Positions 36,030 to 44,725 of a stretch of 64,000 bases of DNA are shown piece by piece. The position numbers and the translations under genes are program-made. The notes under the pieces are model-generated. The model was given only the letters and a program-made list of their open reading frames with translations. It was not told the origin of the DNA and made no database searches. Source of the DNA: Rufibacter latericius (GTDB taxonomy: Bacteria; Bacteroidota; Bacteroidia; Cytophagales; Hymenobacteraceae); contig NZ_RJJD01000015.1 of assembly GCF_003721515.1 (NCBI RefSeq), forward strand, positions 286,258 to 350,257, read 5' to 3'. The number at the start of each line of letters is the position of its first letter. Position 1 is the stretch's first letter.

Positions 36030-37691
36030 ATGAAGATAGAGAGAATTAGAATAAAGAATTACAAAAGTATAGCATCGTTAGACTTCAATATCAATCCCAG
36101 GCTCAATGTCTTTATTGGTGAAAACAGTGTAGGCAAAAGCAACATTTTTGATGCTATAAATTGGCTCCTTGGGCCAGTGTATCCTTCATTTAACTCAACT
36201 CTACCAAATGACCATTACCAGGGAGATTTAGAAAATAAAATTCGAATACGCCTATACTTTGACGATGGAAAATTCCTAGAACTTGCTGAAGAGTGGAAAG
36301 ATAGAAATGGCAACACCAAATCAGGATTAAACCTAAGTGGAGAGTACTTAACCGATATAGTTCGACAGCGATATTGCTCTGCTTACCTTGGGATAGATAG
36401 ACAAATATTAGACTACTTACCATCAAACAGATGGTCATTAATGGGAAGAATCTTGCAAGAGATAAATTCTACATTTTGTAAAGAAAAAGTTGTCAATGAA
36501 CAAACAGGTGAAGAAATTCTTAAGTCCGACCTCTTAAAGTCTCAACTAAGAGAAATCCGTGACAACACTCTTTTCTCAGTTAAAGATGCCGAGGGTAATG
36601 AGGTAATGAAAAACTTCATTGAGTTGCTTCAAAGAGAAAGCGCTAAGCAACTTAATAAACCAGAGCATGAATTTTCAGTAGATTTCAATTTGTATGATCC
36701 TTGGAATTTTTACAGAACATTACAACTACTAGTAAAAGACAGTGACTCTACATTAGAGTTCCAAGCTTCAAAACTAGGCATGGGAGTTCAGGCATCAATA
36801 TCTATAGCCGTTCTTAAAGCTTACTCTTCTTTAAAGCTAAAAAACAACACTCCCATATTTATAGATGAGCCAGAATTGTTTTTACACCCACAAGCACAAA
36901 GAAGCTTCTATAAGTTGTTGAATGAATTAGCAGACAAAGGGACTCAAATATTTCTTACAACACATTCTCCAAACTTTCTAAGCATGGCTAAGTTTGATGA
37001 AATATTTGTTGTAAGAAAAGATTCTTCTACTGGAACATTTATTAACTGCGCAAATTGCTATGACTTTATAACTGACCTATTCTTGAGGCATGAAATAGTT
37101 TCTGACTATGAATCTATGATGCTTCAATACATGAATGCCTATGAACATACAGGTGATACTCAAAAAGCAAATGAAGCATTCTTCTCTAAAGCAATAATTC
37201 TAGTTGAAGGTGAGTCAGAATCTTTGATCTTGCCACATCTATTTGAAGTTCTAAAGTTTGATTATTTAGCAAAAGGTATCACGATTGTAAGATGTGGTGG
37301 TAAAAATGAACTAGATAGGTTTTATAGACTTTATTCAGAATTTGGTATTCCTTGTTACATGATGTTTGATGGAGATGATAATCACTTAGGAACAAAAGAA
37401 GAAAAATCGACTATTAAAAAGAATAAAGCTTTGCTTAAATTATTTGATACTGATGCTGACTTTCCTGATGGAATTGTGCATGATAATTACCTTGGCTTTA
37501 AAGATACATTCGATGTAAGTTTAGGTCTTGGCACCTCCTCAAAAGGGCTAAAGCTGTTCAGGCTTGCCAAGGAGAAGATAAAGTCAATGGAACAAATTCC
37601 TAGTTGGGCACCAGTTTTTGTTGGTAAATTAGATTCTCTAACGCGAACTAAAGCCTCAAGTGTTTTAATTCGAGAACAACAAACGGTTTAA
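36030..37691 (+). CDS. OLD-family nuclease (ATPase plus TOPRIM)
   Basis: A 553-aa protein with an SMC/ABC-type ATPase, Walker A G-E-N-S-V-G-K-S-N (about residues 31-39), Walker B F-I-D-E-P-E-L-F-L-H-P followed by T-T-H-S-P, and a C-terminal TOPRIM domain starting at I-L-V-E-G-E-S-E-S with the D-G-D-D segment downstream. This is the overcoming-lysogenization-defect (OLD) nuclease layout used in phage defence. No UvrD-like gene is adjacent, so this is not a Gabija pair but a class 1, single-gene OLD. Its DNA is markedly richer in A+T than nrdA and the following genes, which suggests horizontal gain. Confidence 0.9.
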   Translation: MKIERIRIKNYKSIASLDFNINPRLNVFIGENSVGKSNIFDAINWLLGPVYPSFNSTLPNDHYQGDLENKIRIRLYFDDGKFLELAEEWKDRNGNTKSGLNLSGEYLTDIVRQRYCSAYLGIDRQILDYLPSNRWSLMGRILQEINSTFCKEKVVNEQTGEEILKSDLLKSQLREIRDNTLFSVKDAEGNEVMKNFIELLQRESAKQLNKPEHEFSVDFNLYDPWNFYRTLQLLVKDSDSTLEFQASKLGMGVQASISIAVLKAYSSLKLKNNTPIFIDEPELFLHPQAQRSFYKLLNELADKGTQIFLTTHSPNFLSMAKFDEIFVVRKDSSTGTFINCANCYDFITDLFLRHEIVSDYESMMLQYMNAYEHTGDTQKANEAFFSKAIILVEGESESLILPHLFEVLKFDYLAKGITIVRCGGKNELDRFYRLYSEFGIPCYMMFDGDDNHLGTKEEKSTIKKNKALLKLFDTDADFPDGIVHDNYLGFKDTFDVSLGLGTSSKGLKLFRLAKEKIKSMEQIPSWAPVFVGKLDSLTRTKASSVLIREQQTV

Positions 37692-37783
37692 ATTTTCAAC
37701 CCTTTCATTATTAAACTGCAGATCTTTCCTATCAACACCTACCTCTGCAGCCTAGGAAGCAGAATCAGGCATTGGTATTTTCA

Positions 37784-37819
37784 ATTTTTACCTACTTTCA
37801 CGGAAACAGGCCTGAAACA
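37784..37819. repeat. Palindrome, intergenic IR family
   Basis: Imperfect copy with TACTTTCACGGAAACAGGCC at its core, 10 nt before the start of the 47-aa ORF. Confidence 0.45.
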
Positions 37820-37828
37820 AGAAAGATT

Positions 37829-37972
37829 ATGGAAGAGGATGAGACCTTTACCGCAGCACAAAAAGAGTTAAAGCAAGACCTAACCCAGTTGGAGAAAAGC
37901 GAGGCAGCCTTTGTAGGCATAGATCAGTTAGACCAAGAGCTTGAAAATACCATTAAGAGGTATGAAGCTTAA
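37829..37972 (+). CDS. Small acidic protein, 47 aa (tentative)
   Basis: A short ORF from the ATG at 37829, strongly charged and helical-looking (E-E-D-E-T-F-T-A-A-Q-K-E-L-K, then L-D-Q-E-L-E-N). An in-frame extension upstream would overlap an IR-family palindrome and is less likely. No family recognised; it could be a spurious ORF. Confidence 0.35.
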   Translation: MEEDETFTAAQKELKQDLTQLEKSEAAFVGIDQLDQELENTIKRYEA

Positions 37973-38070
37973 GTCACTAGGCACTTCAGCGAAATATTGA
38001 ATGCTCAATTGCGGTACATTGCTCAATATAATAACCGGCCTCATTGCAATTTTCATACAGTTACATTTCT

Positions 38071-38100
38071 AGCCTGGAATCTGGAAAACAGACTTAAAAC
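38071..38100. repeat. Palindrome, intergenic IR family
   Basis: Degenerate member with TCTGGAAAACAGACTTAAAAC, just downstream of the stop of the 251-aa minus-strand gene. Confidence 0.4.
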
Positions 38101-38128
38101 AAGCCTCGACACTCAGGCAATAGACCTG

Positions 38129-38818
38129 TCATAAAAGAACAATAACAAGGATCGCGAAGAAGGCCAAGAGGCCAGCAGCGGCAAGGCTAAGCCAAAGTCC
38201 GGTGGTGGCTCCTTTAGCATTCACCGGGTCTTCGGGGTGCTTCCTGTTCCAGGACAAAGCCTTGCCACTGAATACGGCTCCTGCCAACGAGGTCAGGAAG
38301 GAGACAAGTAGCAAGGCCGCACCTCCGCGGGTGAGACTTGATAGTCCGGCAACAGCCAGTACGAACGACAAGATACCTAGCAGAAGCCCGGCACGTGCTG
38401 TTCCTTTCCCTGGGGTTTTTGGTTCGGCTTTTCCAGGAAACAGCTCAACCGCGTTCCGCTGCTTTTGCAAAGGCGCGATAACCTGACTTCCTTGCTCTTT
38501 AGACAACTCTCCCGAAGGCGAAGAGCCCGTTTGTTCGTAGACGGGTTTTACCAAAACAGGTGCCGGTTCTTCGGCAGAGGCAACTACGGGAGAGTGATTG
38601 GCTTCTGAAAAATCGGTTTCCTGGGGGACCTGGCTGGAAGGCAGTTTCATGATCTGGGTAGAAGCCGGGTTGTCAGGCTCTACTTGAGCATGGCTCCTGA
38701 CCACCGGTGCAGAAAAACGGAAGAATTCTTTCTTAGCACATCCTGAAACGAACAGAAGCAAAGAGAGCAGGAACAACAGGCACCTGGTAACGCGAAAGGG
38801 ATTCGCTTTTCTTATCAT
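38129..38818 (-). CDS. Lipoprotein with C-terminal membrane domain
   Basis: About 229 aa from the ATG at 38818, which puts a basic N-terminus, hydrophobic core and lipobox V-S-G-C-A at the front; the longer reading from 38884 does not. A Pro/Glu-rich linker leads to two or three C-terminal helices (from G-L-L-L-G-I-L-S-F, about residue 145 on) like those of DUF4190-type membrane proteins. No function assigned. Confidence 0.7.
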   Translation of the reverse strand: MIRKANPFRVTRCLLFLLSLLLFVSGCAKKEFFRFSAPVVRSHAQVEPDNPASTQIMKLPSSQVPQETDFSEANHSPVVASAEEPAPVLVKPVYEQTGSSPSGELSKEQGSQVIAPLQKQRNAVELFPGKAEPKTPGKGTARAGLLLGILSFVLAVAGLSSLTRGGAALLLVSFLTSLAGAVFSGKALSWNRKHPEDPVNAKGATTGLWLSLAAAGLLAFFAILVIVLL

Positions 38819-38990
38819 CTGTTTAAGATATAGAAAAAGGACGATACTTAGATAAGGGCGTCCATCCTTCTTTGGCTCCCACATTGCCGATGGTATTCCC
38901 AGCCTTCAAAGCTGCGTCTACCTCTAGACAATAGAAGACTCACTTGCTAGTCTTGGCGCTAACCCAGAGAACTTCCGCTTGCCATCAAAC

Positions 38991-39048
38991 AAAGAACTCC
39001 TGCTTTCGGCTTGGTTCTGTGAAATCAGGCCGAAAGCGGGAGTTCTTT
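38991..39048 (-). terminator. Long hairpin, terminator of the RHS-like lipoprotein gene
   Basis: Two arms of about 20 bp with one mismatch enclose the family core GGCTTG...CAGGCC. It sits 36 nt beyond the stop of the minus-strand gene ending at 39084. Confidence 0.75.
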
Positions 39049-39083
39049 TGGACACAGGCTACAAGCCTATGCTTTGGAAAAGT

Positions 39084-39884
39084 TTACATCACATAGGTAT
39101 ACTCGGTCTGGAAAGGAGGGCCGCTGACGGGGGAAGTGGTCTTTTTCACGGGCAGGTTCTGGGCGTTGTACTCGTAGGTGAAGTTGGTCACGCGCTGCTC
39201 TCCGTTGGCCAGCGTGGTGGTGACTTTACCGGGGTTGTTGCGGAACAGCACAATTGTAGGAGTGAACAGGAAGTCTCCGAGGTGCTGCACGCCTTTCTTG
39301 GTGTCATAGTTCTCGTACTTGCTGGTCTGCACCAGTTCCCAGGCCGAGGTTGCCGTAGCCTTGCGGTACATGGCCATTTCGTTTACGTTGCCGGTGGCGT
39401 CATAGGTGTAGGTGACCTTGTTGGTTTCGCGGGGCACGGTAGAGCCTGCGTCTTTGTAGAAACTGAAACGCGTGGCAAGCCGACCAGCCACATCATACTC
39501 AAACGTGTGGTAACTCTCTACTTTGTCATTGATGAGTTCATCTAGCTTGTAGAGTTGGTTATTGGCCGTGTAGTAGTAGGCGTTCTCCGTATCCAGAATG
39601 GGGCCATCGGTGAGCAGGTAGGAAATGCGGCCCACGTTGTCATAAACGACCTCACTGGTAGACTGAGGGTTCTCGTTCAGGGCCAGTTGCCCAGCGCCTA
39701 CTACGCGGGTGAGCCATCCTGTGGCCGAGTACTGAAATTCCCGGCTATCGCCTTGGCTGGTGGAGATTTTCTTCAGGAAGATGGGCGTGGCATTGGTAGA
39801 AGGTTCGGGGTCTTCCAGGTCGCAGCCGGTGAGAAAAAGGGAGACGAAGAAGAGAAAAGTGAATTGACTGACATAGGTTTTCAT
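39084..39884 (-). CDS. Lipoprotein with YD/RHS-like repeats
   Basis: A 266-aa lipoprotein (lipobox F-L-T-G-C-D, Cys about residue 21). The mature part is a chain of beta-hairpin units with the RHS/YD pattern, for example Y-D-N-V-G-R-I-S-Y, Y-D-V-A-G-R-L-A-T and Y-D-A-T-G-N-V-N-E. Unlike full RHS toxins it has no C-terminal polymorphic domain. Probably surface-exposed; role unknown. Confidence 0.8.
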   Translation of the reverse strand: MKTYVSQFTFLFFVSLFLTGCDLEDPEPSTNATPIFLKKISTSQGDSREFQYSATGWLTRVVGAGQLALNENPQSTSEVVYDNVGRISYLLTDGPILDTENAYYYTANNQLYKLDELINDKVESYHTFEYDVAGRLATRFSFYKDAGSTVPRETNKVTYTYDATGNVNEMAMYRKATATSAWELVQTSKYENYDTKKGVQHLGDFLFTPTIVLFRNNPGKVTTTLANGEQRVTNFTYEYNAQNLPVKKTTSPVSGPPFQTEYTYVM

Positions 39885-40080
39885 AAAAAAGCAATAGATG
39901 GGTTCTGGTAGATATACTACTTAGAAGAGCCCTCAAACCCTAAGAAGGTTGCACCAGCTTTTCAATTGGTCAATTTTACAGGAGATTCGGCTTGAAATTC
40001 TCTCCTCCCCAGACTGCTTCCGGGCATAAACTGCTTTCCACCGGAAACATCAGAACTGAGCCTGAACCATATAAACTGCT

Positions 40081-40110
40081 TTTGGCCTGTTTTCCGTATT
40101 TCAGGCCAAA
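40081..40110. repeat. Palindrome, intergenic IR family
   Basis: TTTGGCCTG...CAGGCCAAA perfect arms, directly beside a separate strong terminator. Confidence 0.7.
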
Positions 40111-40147
40111 AAAGAAAAGGAAGCCGGTTCTGGCTTCCTTTTCTTTT
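40110..40147 (-). terminator. Terminator of the STAS-like gene at 40168-40578
   Basis: Perfect 16-bp arms (40110-40125, 40132-40147) with a 6-nt loop and A/T tracts on both sides, 20 nt past the stop of the minus-strand gene. Confidence 0.88.
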
Positions 40148-40167
40148 ATATAGCGATTTCTATATTC

Positions 40168-40578
40168 TTATTGATCCAAGGGCTGAAGTATCCAGTCCAT
40201 GGCTTCTTCAAAGTCTTCAAACTCCATGAGCACCATATCACCCAGATCATCGGCCCGTTTCATGAGCTGTTGCACGGCCATCTTATTGAAGATATCTTCA
40301 GAAACCACGGTAGCGTTCCGCCGGATGGTGCTGTCTCTGAGCGCCGGGAAAGCGGTTTCATAGAACCAGGCTTGATCGGCTTGCCGAATGGCTTTCATCT
40401 TACGGTTATCGGCGAGCCAGCGCAGGGGTTTGTGCTCCTGCATCAGGCGCATGCAAACCGTGATGGCTTCCCTGAATTCCTCGCTGTTGAGAAAGCCCGT
40501 GGACACGGCTATGCCTAACCGATGCTGGTCATCGTAGGTGAGGGTGAAGACGTGGTTCTTAAAATAAGTGGTCACCAT
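40168..40578 (-). CDS. STAS/SpoIIAA-like small protein, paralogue 1
   Basis: A 136-aa soluble protein, one of three paralogues within 5 kb (also 44012-44428 and 44726-45166). All share an opening beta-hairpin, the phrase W-L-A-D-x-x-K-M-K near residue 55, R-R-x-A(T)-x-x-x-S-E-D and a C-terminal A-M-x-W-L/I. The pattern is compatible with a SpoIIAA/STAS-like fold used in regulatory partner-switching, but assignment is by feel of the fold and not by a definite motif. It is separated by 99 bp from the 115-aa gene upstream. Confidence 0.7.
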   Translation of the reverse strand: MVTTYFKNHVFTLTYDDQHRLGIAVSTGFLNSEEFREAITVCMRLMQEHKPLRWLADNRKMKAIRQADQAWFYETAFPALRDSTIRRNATVVSEDIFNKMAVQQLMKRADDLGDMVLMEFEDFEEAMDWILQPLDQ

Positions 40579-40677
40579 GGCCTGTCATTTTGATCAAGAA
40601 CTGCAAAAGATATACGTAAACTTTAGAAGAAAGGCAGCCTACCCGCTACCGCAAACTTGCCTCAAGGACCCAGTTCC

Positions 40678-41025
40678 TTATACTAACCTGACCTCCAGGG
40701 CAGAGATAAGGCGCGTGAGCTGCTCAGAAAGTTTATCTATGTTCTGCAGGCCTTCGTGGGCCTCCTCAATTTTGCCAGACCGGTACAAACCTATGAGGTG
40801 GGCGGCAGTGGTCTGCAGTTCTTTGAAGATCTTTGCCATGGCGCTGTACTCAGCCAGATGGCTATAGCGCACCGCCCCAATGGTCCTGAACCACTGGGAC
40901 ACAGGTCCGCTGGACGAGAAGAACTCCTCATCAGGCGTGCCCCCGTACACCGCAGAGCGTACTTTAGACTTAAATAGAATCAGCTTTATTCTGAGTTGCT
41001 GAAGGTCACTTTGGGCAGCGTTCAT
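40678..41025 (-). CDS. Small helical protein, degenerate CZB-like
   Basis: A 115-aa all-helical protein without signal or membrane segment. The central Y-S-H-L-A-E-Y and A-A-H-L-I histidines recall chemoreceptor zinc-binding (CZB) domains, but the Cys ligand of that family is missing, so the match is weak. It starts 36 nt downstream of the PAS gene stop, almost certainly in the same transcript, and may be its partner. Confidence 0.55.
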   Translation of the reverse strand: MNAAQSDLQQLRIKLILFKSKVRSAVYGGTPDEEFFSSSGPVSQWFRTIGAVRYSHLAEYSAMAKIFKELQTTAAHLIGLYRSGKIEEAHEGLQNIDKLSEQLTRLISALEVRLV

Positions 41026-41061
41026 GTAAAGCTTTTGTCATGCGTTGAAACCATGCAGTCG

Positions 41062-42327
41062 TTACCCTCTGTCATCTTTCTGAAGGCGCTCGCGCAGCTT
41101 CACATGCTCTGTGATCTCATACCCGAAAACCAAGATGCCTATAATGGTCATGTTCTCGCCAAAGATGGGCTGGTAGTTGAGCGTGAGGTATAAATCTTCC
41201 TGTTCTCCGGTGTCCTGGTGTTTCCGGTGAAACAAAATCTCGTCTGCTGAGAAGGGCGTGCCGGTGCGGTACACATTATCCAGCAAATCCACAAAGCCCT
41301 GCTCGGCGGCCTCAGGCACCGCGTCTTTCACGGTTTTCCCTTTCAGTTCGCGCTCGGGGAACAAAGCCTGGTAGTACGGATTGATGAGGTCATAGCGGTG
41401 CTCAGGCCCGGTAAGGGTGCAGAAAATAGCCGGAGCGGTCAGAATCATGTTCTCCAGCGTCTTGCGCTCAGACTCGGCTTTCTGTAGGGCAGCATGTACC
41501 TGGTCTGAGAGGAACGCCATTTGTTCATTGCTTTCCAGCAGTTCCTGCACCATCTGTTTGGTGGCGTGGATATCGGTGGCACTGCCCACCCACAAAGACA
41601 CCTGGCCTGAGGGAAGCGTCACGGGAGAGCACTTCTTCACAAACCACCGGTAATTGCCTTCGCGGTCACGCAGGCGTAGCTCGGCCTGAAACTCCACCTG
41701 CTTCTGGAAACTTTCCTGGGCCCGGGTTAAAAAAATCTCTTTGTCCTCTGGATGGATGGCATCCAGGAAACCGGTAGGCGAGGCCATGGTGTCTTGGGCA
41801 GAGACGCCGGTGTACTTGACAAACCGTTCGTTCACAAACGTTACCTGCCCCTCTGGGCTCACCGTGTAGATGAGTTGCGGCACAGTGTCAGTCATGATCC
41901 TAAATTTGTTCTCGCTTTCGCGATGGGCCAGTTTGGCTTTTTCCCGCTCTGTTACGTCAGAAGTCTTCTGGATGATGTACTCAATGTTTCCCTCCTGGTC
42001 CAAGAGAGGGGTGTGCGAGGCTTCCCAGATACTTTCATAATCTCCTCCGCCTTCGGCCGCTGGCCGGGTAAGAGTGTAGCGCACCAGATCCATGTGATCT
42101 ACCTGCTTGGTCTGAAATACCCGATCAATGGATTTACGCACCGGGTTTTCGTCAAACGAGTAGTTCTTGTCTGGAAACGCCTCCAGCAGAAAGTGAAGGC
42201 CTATAATTTCCTCCCGCGTACGCATTGTGGTTTGCAGATAGGCATCGGTGGCGGCCACAATGGTGAAATCGGGGGTAATAACCACCAGGTTGTCTGGTAC
42301 GTGCTGGAATAGGTTTGAAAAATCCAT
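41062..42327 (-). CDS. PAS-only signalling protein without kinase domain
   Basis: A 421-aa cytoplasmic protein with three PAS units: residues about 5-130 (closing with W-E-A-S-H-T-P-L and T-S-D-V-T-E-R-E), about 140-265 (F-V-N-E-R-F-V-K-Y-T-G then a PAC with V-G-S-A-T-D-I-H) and about 300-412 (closing with F-G-Y-E-I-T-E-H-V). A coiled-coil-like helix lies around 265-295. The protein stops at R-L-Q-K-D-D-R-G, just where histidine kinases would begin their dimerisation domain; no kinase follows in any frame. It may be a truncated kinase remnant or a sensor that works through the STAS-like neighbours. Confidence 0.88.
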   Translation of the reverse strand: MDFSNLFQHVPDNLVVITPDFTIVAATDAYLQTTMRTREEIIGLHFLLEAFPDKNYSFDENPVRKSIDRVFQTKQVDHMDLVRYTLTRPAAEGGGDYESIWEASHTPLLDQEGNIEYIIQKTSDVTEREKAKLAHRESENKFRIMTDTVPQLIYTVSPEGQVTFVNERFVKYTGVSAQDTMASPTGFLDAIHPEDKEIFLTRAQESFQKQVEFQAELRLRDREGNYRWFVKKCSPVTLPSGQVSLWVGSATDIHATKQMVQELLESNEQMAFLSDQVHAALQKAESERKTLENMILTAPAIFCTLTGPEHRYDLINPYYQALFPERELKGKTVKDAVPEAAEQGFVDLLDNVYRTGTPFSADEILFHRKHQDTGEQEDLYLTLNYQPIFGENMTIIGILVFGYEITEHVKLRERLQKDDRG

Positions 42328-42701
42328 CTCAAAAGGTGAATTACCGTGGAGTTAATAAAAGCACTAACTAGATTGAAGGGGAAAGGTTTTGCCTCTTTGG
42401 GGCACCGTGCTCCGTTAAAAATAACCAGCCTCTCTATCTAAAGCAATGTTACAGCTCTGACGGCAATCCTTTTAATACGCGGCAAGATGCAACTAAAATC
42501 TGACTGCCCCTAGTTTACCCATCGGAACAACCGCCTCGGCCTTTCGTGTCGTTTTCAGGAAAGGAGGCTAAGAACAGGAAATGCTGCTACTTGAGGGCAA
42601 CCGGTAAGGGAGGTGCCTTCTGTTGTCCGGCCCCATCACCTGCCTTGCAAAAATCTGGTTTTTATATGAAATTGGGTTGGGTAATTCTTTCTGGAAACGA
42701 C
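42328..42701. other. Divergent promoter gap
   Basis: A 374-bp gap between the PAS gene (minus) and a lipoprotein gene (plus). Aside from a degenerate IR-family piece near 42550, nothing specific is visible; both promoters should lie here. Confidence 0.35.
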
Positions 42702-43175
42702 ATGAAAACGACCTGGCTTTTGGTTCTTTTTGTAGGTGCCTGCCTACTGGGCAGCTGTGACTCAGACGAGGATGCAACACCTGAGGCGACCCTGCAGGCA
42801 CAGTGGCAGATGTATTCCAACAAAGTGTTGGTGCTGGGCGGCAACGAAGCCTGTGCCTACAAAACCACCCTAAAAGATATGGACTTCACCCCAACCGCTT
42901 CCACCTGCCAGGACGATGATGTGTATGATTTCCGGGACCCGGCAGAACTGGTGATCAGGCACGGTACCCAAAGATGCAGCAGCACAGAACCCGCTTCTAC
43001 CTCCATCGCCTATGAACGCCAGGGAGACAAACTCTTTATAGGTGGCCGGGAACACACCGTGGTACACCTCACCCGAGACACCCTTATCCTGGATGTCTGT
43101 GTTCCCCTGGCGGCTACCGGATGGCCTGCCACCAGTTACGGGAAAGTAGGCCTGAAACTCACCCGAATAAAGTAA
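42702..43175 (+). CDS. Putative lipoprotein, lipocalin-like
   Basis: 157 aa from the ATG at 42702, which alone gives a proper signal (K-T-T-W-L-L-V-L-F) and lipobox L-L-G-S-C-D. The mature part is an all-beta domain with paired cysteines and a repeating strand pattern compatible with a lipocalin-like barrel. The in-frame extension upstream (from 42546) has no coding look. Function unknown. Confidence 0.7.
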   Translation: MKTTWLLVLFVGACLLGSCDSDEDATPEATLQAQWQMYSNKVLVLGGNEACAYKTTLKDMDFTPTASTCQDDDVYDFRDPAELVIRHGTQRCSSTEPASTSIAYERQGDKLFIGGREHTVVHLTRDTLILDVCVPLAATGWPATSYGKVGLKLTRIK

Positions 43176-43275
43176 CCTGCTGGCCGGGAAAACACCTTGT
43201 TTTTGACGGAACAAAAAAAACTCTGCGCTTCTGTCCAGGGATATGCAACCCATCCCCAGCATTGAAGAGGCCTAA

Positions 43276-43782
43276 CTACTTGTCCTCTTTATACACAATA
43301 CTAATTTTCCCGCTACGCTCCAGGCAGGCAGTGTCTATTTTGCCGATATCCATGGGGCCACCCTGCGAGCGCATGGTTTCTACGATGTCGTTCTCAGTGA
43401 TGCTGTGGGCACGCATGTCGTCTTTCAGGAGTTTGCCATCTTTGACCAGCGCGGCGGTTTTCCCCTTGATGAAGTTACTGATGCCGTGGCCGTGCCCAAA
43501 CCGGTAAGCCACCGCTGCTAACATGCGGTGAAGCATCACCAATACCAACCCGGCGGCCAATGTAGGGAAGAAAGGAGAGGTGCCGGTAATCGCGCGGCTC
43601 ATGATGGAACCGTACATAATGCCCAGCACAATGTCAAAAGCGCTCTGCTGCCCGAAAATTCGTTTATTGGCGAGGCGTACGTACCCCAACGAGATAAAGA
43701 AGACCAGCACCGCCCTGATAGACATTTGCCACCAGTTCAGGTCTTTTTGTCCCAGCCCTAAGATAAATTCCAGTGTTTCCAT
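43276..43782 (-). CDS. DUF421 (YetF-like) membrane protein
   Basis: 168 aa from the ATG at 43782 (M-E-T-L-E-F-I-L-G-L-G). Two or three N-terminal helices (about 20-95) are followed by the soluble DUF421 domain with N-K-R-I-F-G-Q-Q-S-A-F-D, S-R-A-I-T-G-T-S-P-F and V-K-D-G-K-L-L-K-D-D-M-R. YetF-type proteins are poorly known envelope proteins. It is monocistronic with an IR-family palindrome on its far side. Confidence 0.88.
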   Translation of the reverse strand: METLEFILGLGQKDLNWWQMSIRAVLVFFISLGYVRLANKRIFGQQSAFDIVLGIMYGSIMSRAITGTSPFFPTLAAGLVLVMLHRMLAAVAYRFGHGHGISNFIKGKTAALVKDGKLLKDDMRAHSITENDIVETMRSQGGPMDIGKIDTACLERSGKISIVYKEDK

Positions 43783-43894
43783 CCTCAGAACCAAACGGCT
43801 CAGAAGAACGAGGGTTACGGCACCTTCTCTGCATAGGAGTTACTTTGTGCCGCATCGCGCTGGGAGCGCCTTCTCCTAGAAAATACTTTCCCCT

Positions 43895-43929
43895 GTTTTA
43901 GGGCCTAAAATCAGAAATCAGGCTAAAAG
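43895..43929. repeat. Palindrome, intergenic IR family
   Basis: GTTTTAGGGCCT...GGCTAAAAGC arms, imperfect, between divergently placed small genes. Confidence 0.55.
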
Positions 43930-44011
43930 CACCCTGCCGGGAAGAAGAAGAAAGGACTAGCGCAGACCAGGAAACTGGGCTAAGATGTAAGGCTGTCGCT
44001 TGGGGGTATTC

Positions 44012-44428
44012 TTAGAAATCCTGCATCAGCCAGTGGAGGGCTTCTTCCTCGTCCTGAAAGTTTTTAAGGGCAAGTTCATTCAAGTCCCCGGCCCGCTGGA
44101 TGAAGTACTCAATGGCTTCTACCTGCTTCTGGTCTTCTGAAGGAAGCACTGCCATCCGGCGTAGGGGGCCATTGAGGCACAAAGGCACCACGTTCTCCTC
44201 CAGCCAGTTTTTGTCTTCCTCAGAAAAACCCTTCATTTTACGGTCATCGGCCAGCCAACGGGTAAGCCGGTACTTATCTGTGACGTGGACACAGATCAAA
44301 AAGGCTTCCTGCAGATCAGGGCCTGCCAGTTTGCCTTTCCAGACCGCCATCCCCAATGAACGCTCCAGATCATACCGCACAGAGAAGGCCTCACTTTCGT
44401 AGTAGACCGAGGGCAATGTTAAAAACAT
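44012..44428 (-). CDS. STAS/SpoIIAA-like small protein, paralogue 2
   Basis: About 138 aa from the ATG at 44428, aligned with the paralogues (M-F-L-T-L-P-S-V-Y-Y start); a longer reading from 44482 adds an unconserved tail. It shares W-L-A-D-D-R-K-M-K and L-R-R-M-A with paralogues 1 and 3 but is the most divergent copy, lacking the I-R-Q-A-D-Q-A-W-F phrase that the others carry. Confidence 0.65.
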   Translation of the reverse strand: MFLTLPSVYYESEAFSVRYDLERSLGMAVWKGKLAGPDLQEAFLICVHVTDKYRLTRWLADDRKMKGFSEEDKNWLEENVVPLCLNGPLRRMAVLPSEDQKQVEAIEYFIQRAGDLNELALKNFQDEEEALHWLMQDF

Positions 44429-44725
44429 GGAATAGTAGTTTACAAAGGACCAAAGACACTTGGGGGATAGCATCTTATTCACATACCTGTCCTTCTGTAC
44501 TGCAAAAGTACTATTAATTTATCAAAATAAGAACAACTATGTTGATGAACGCATTTGAGAGCCACAGTTGCTTTAAGGGCAATACAAACCACTAAGCAAT
44601 AGAGCTTTGGCGCTGTCTAAATAGGAGTAAAATGATGTTATCCGGCACGCCAGACCTCCTGGTACCCGGGAGGGAACGTGGTATCCTTCCGAAAGGAACC
44701 TGATTTAAAAGAAAACAGCAAAGGA

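Noticed and set aside
36030-37972. Gabija system (OLD nuclease plus helicase)
   Set aside because: No UvrD-like helicase gene beside the OLD gene; the following ORF has only 47 codons.
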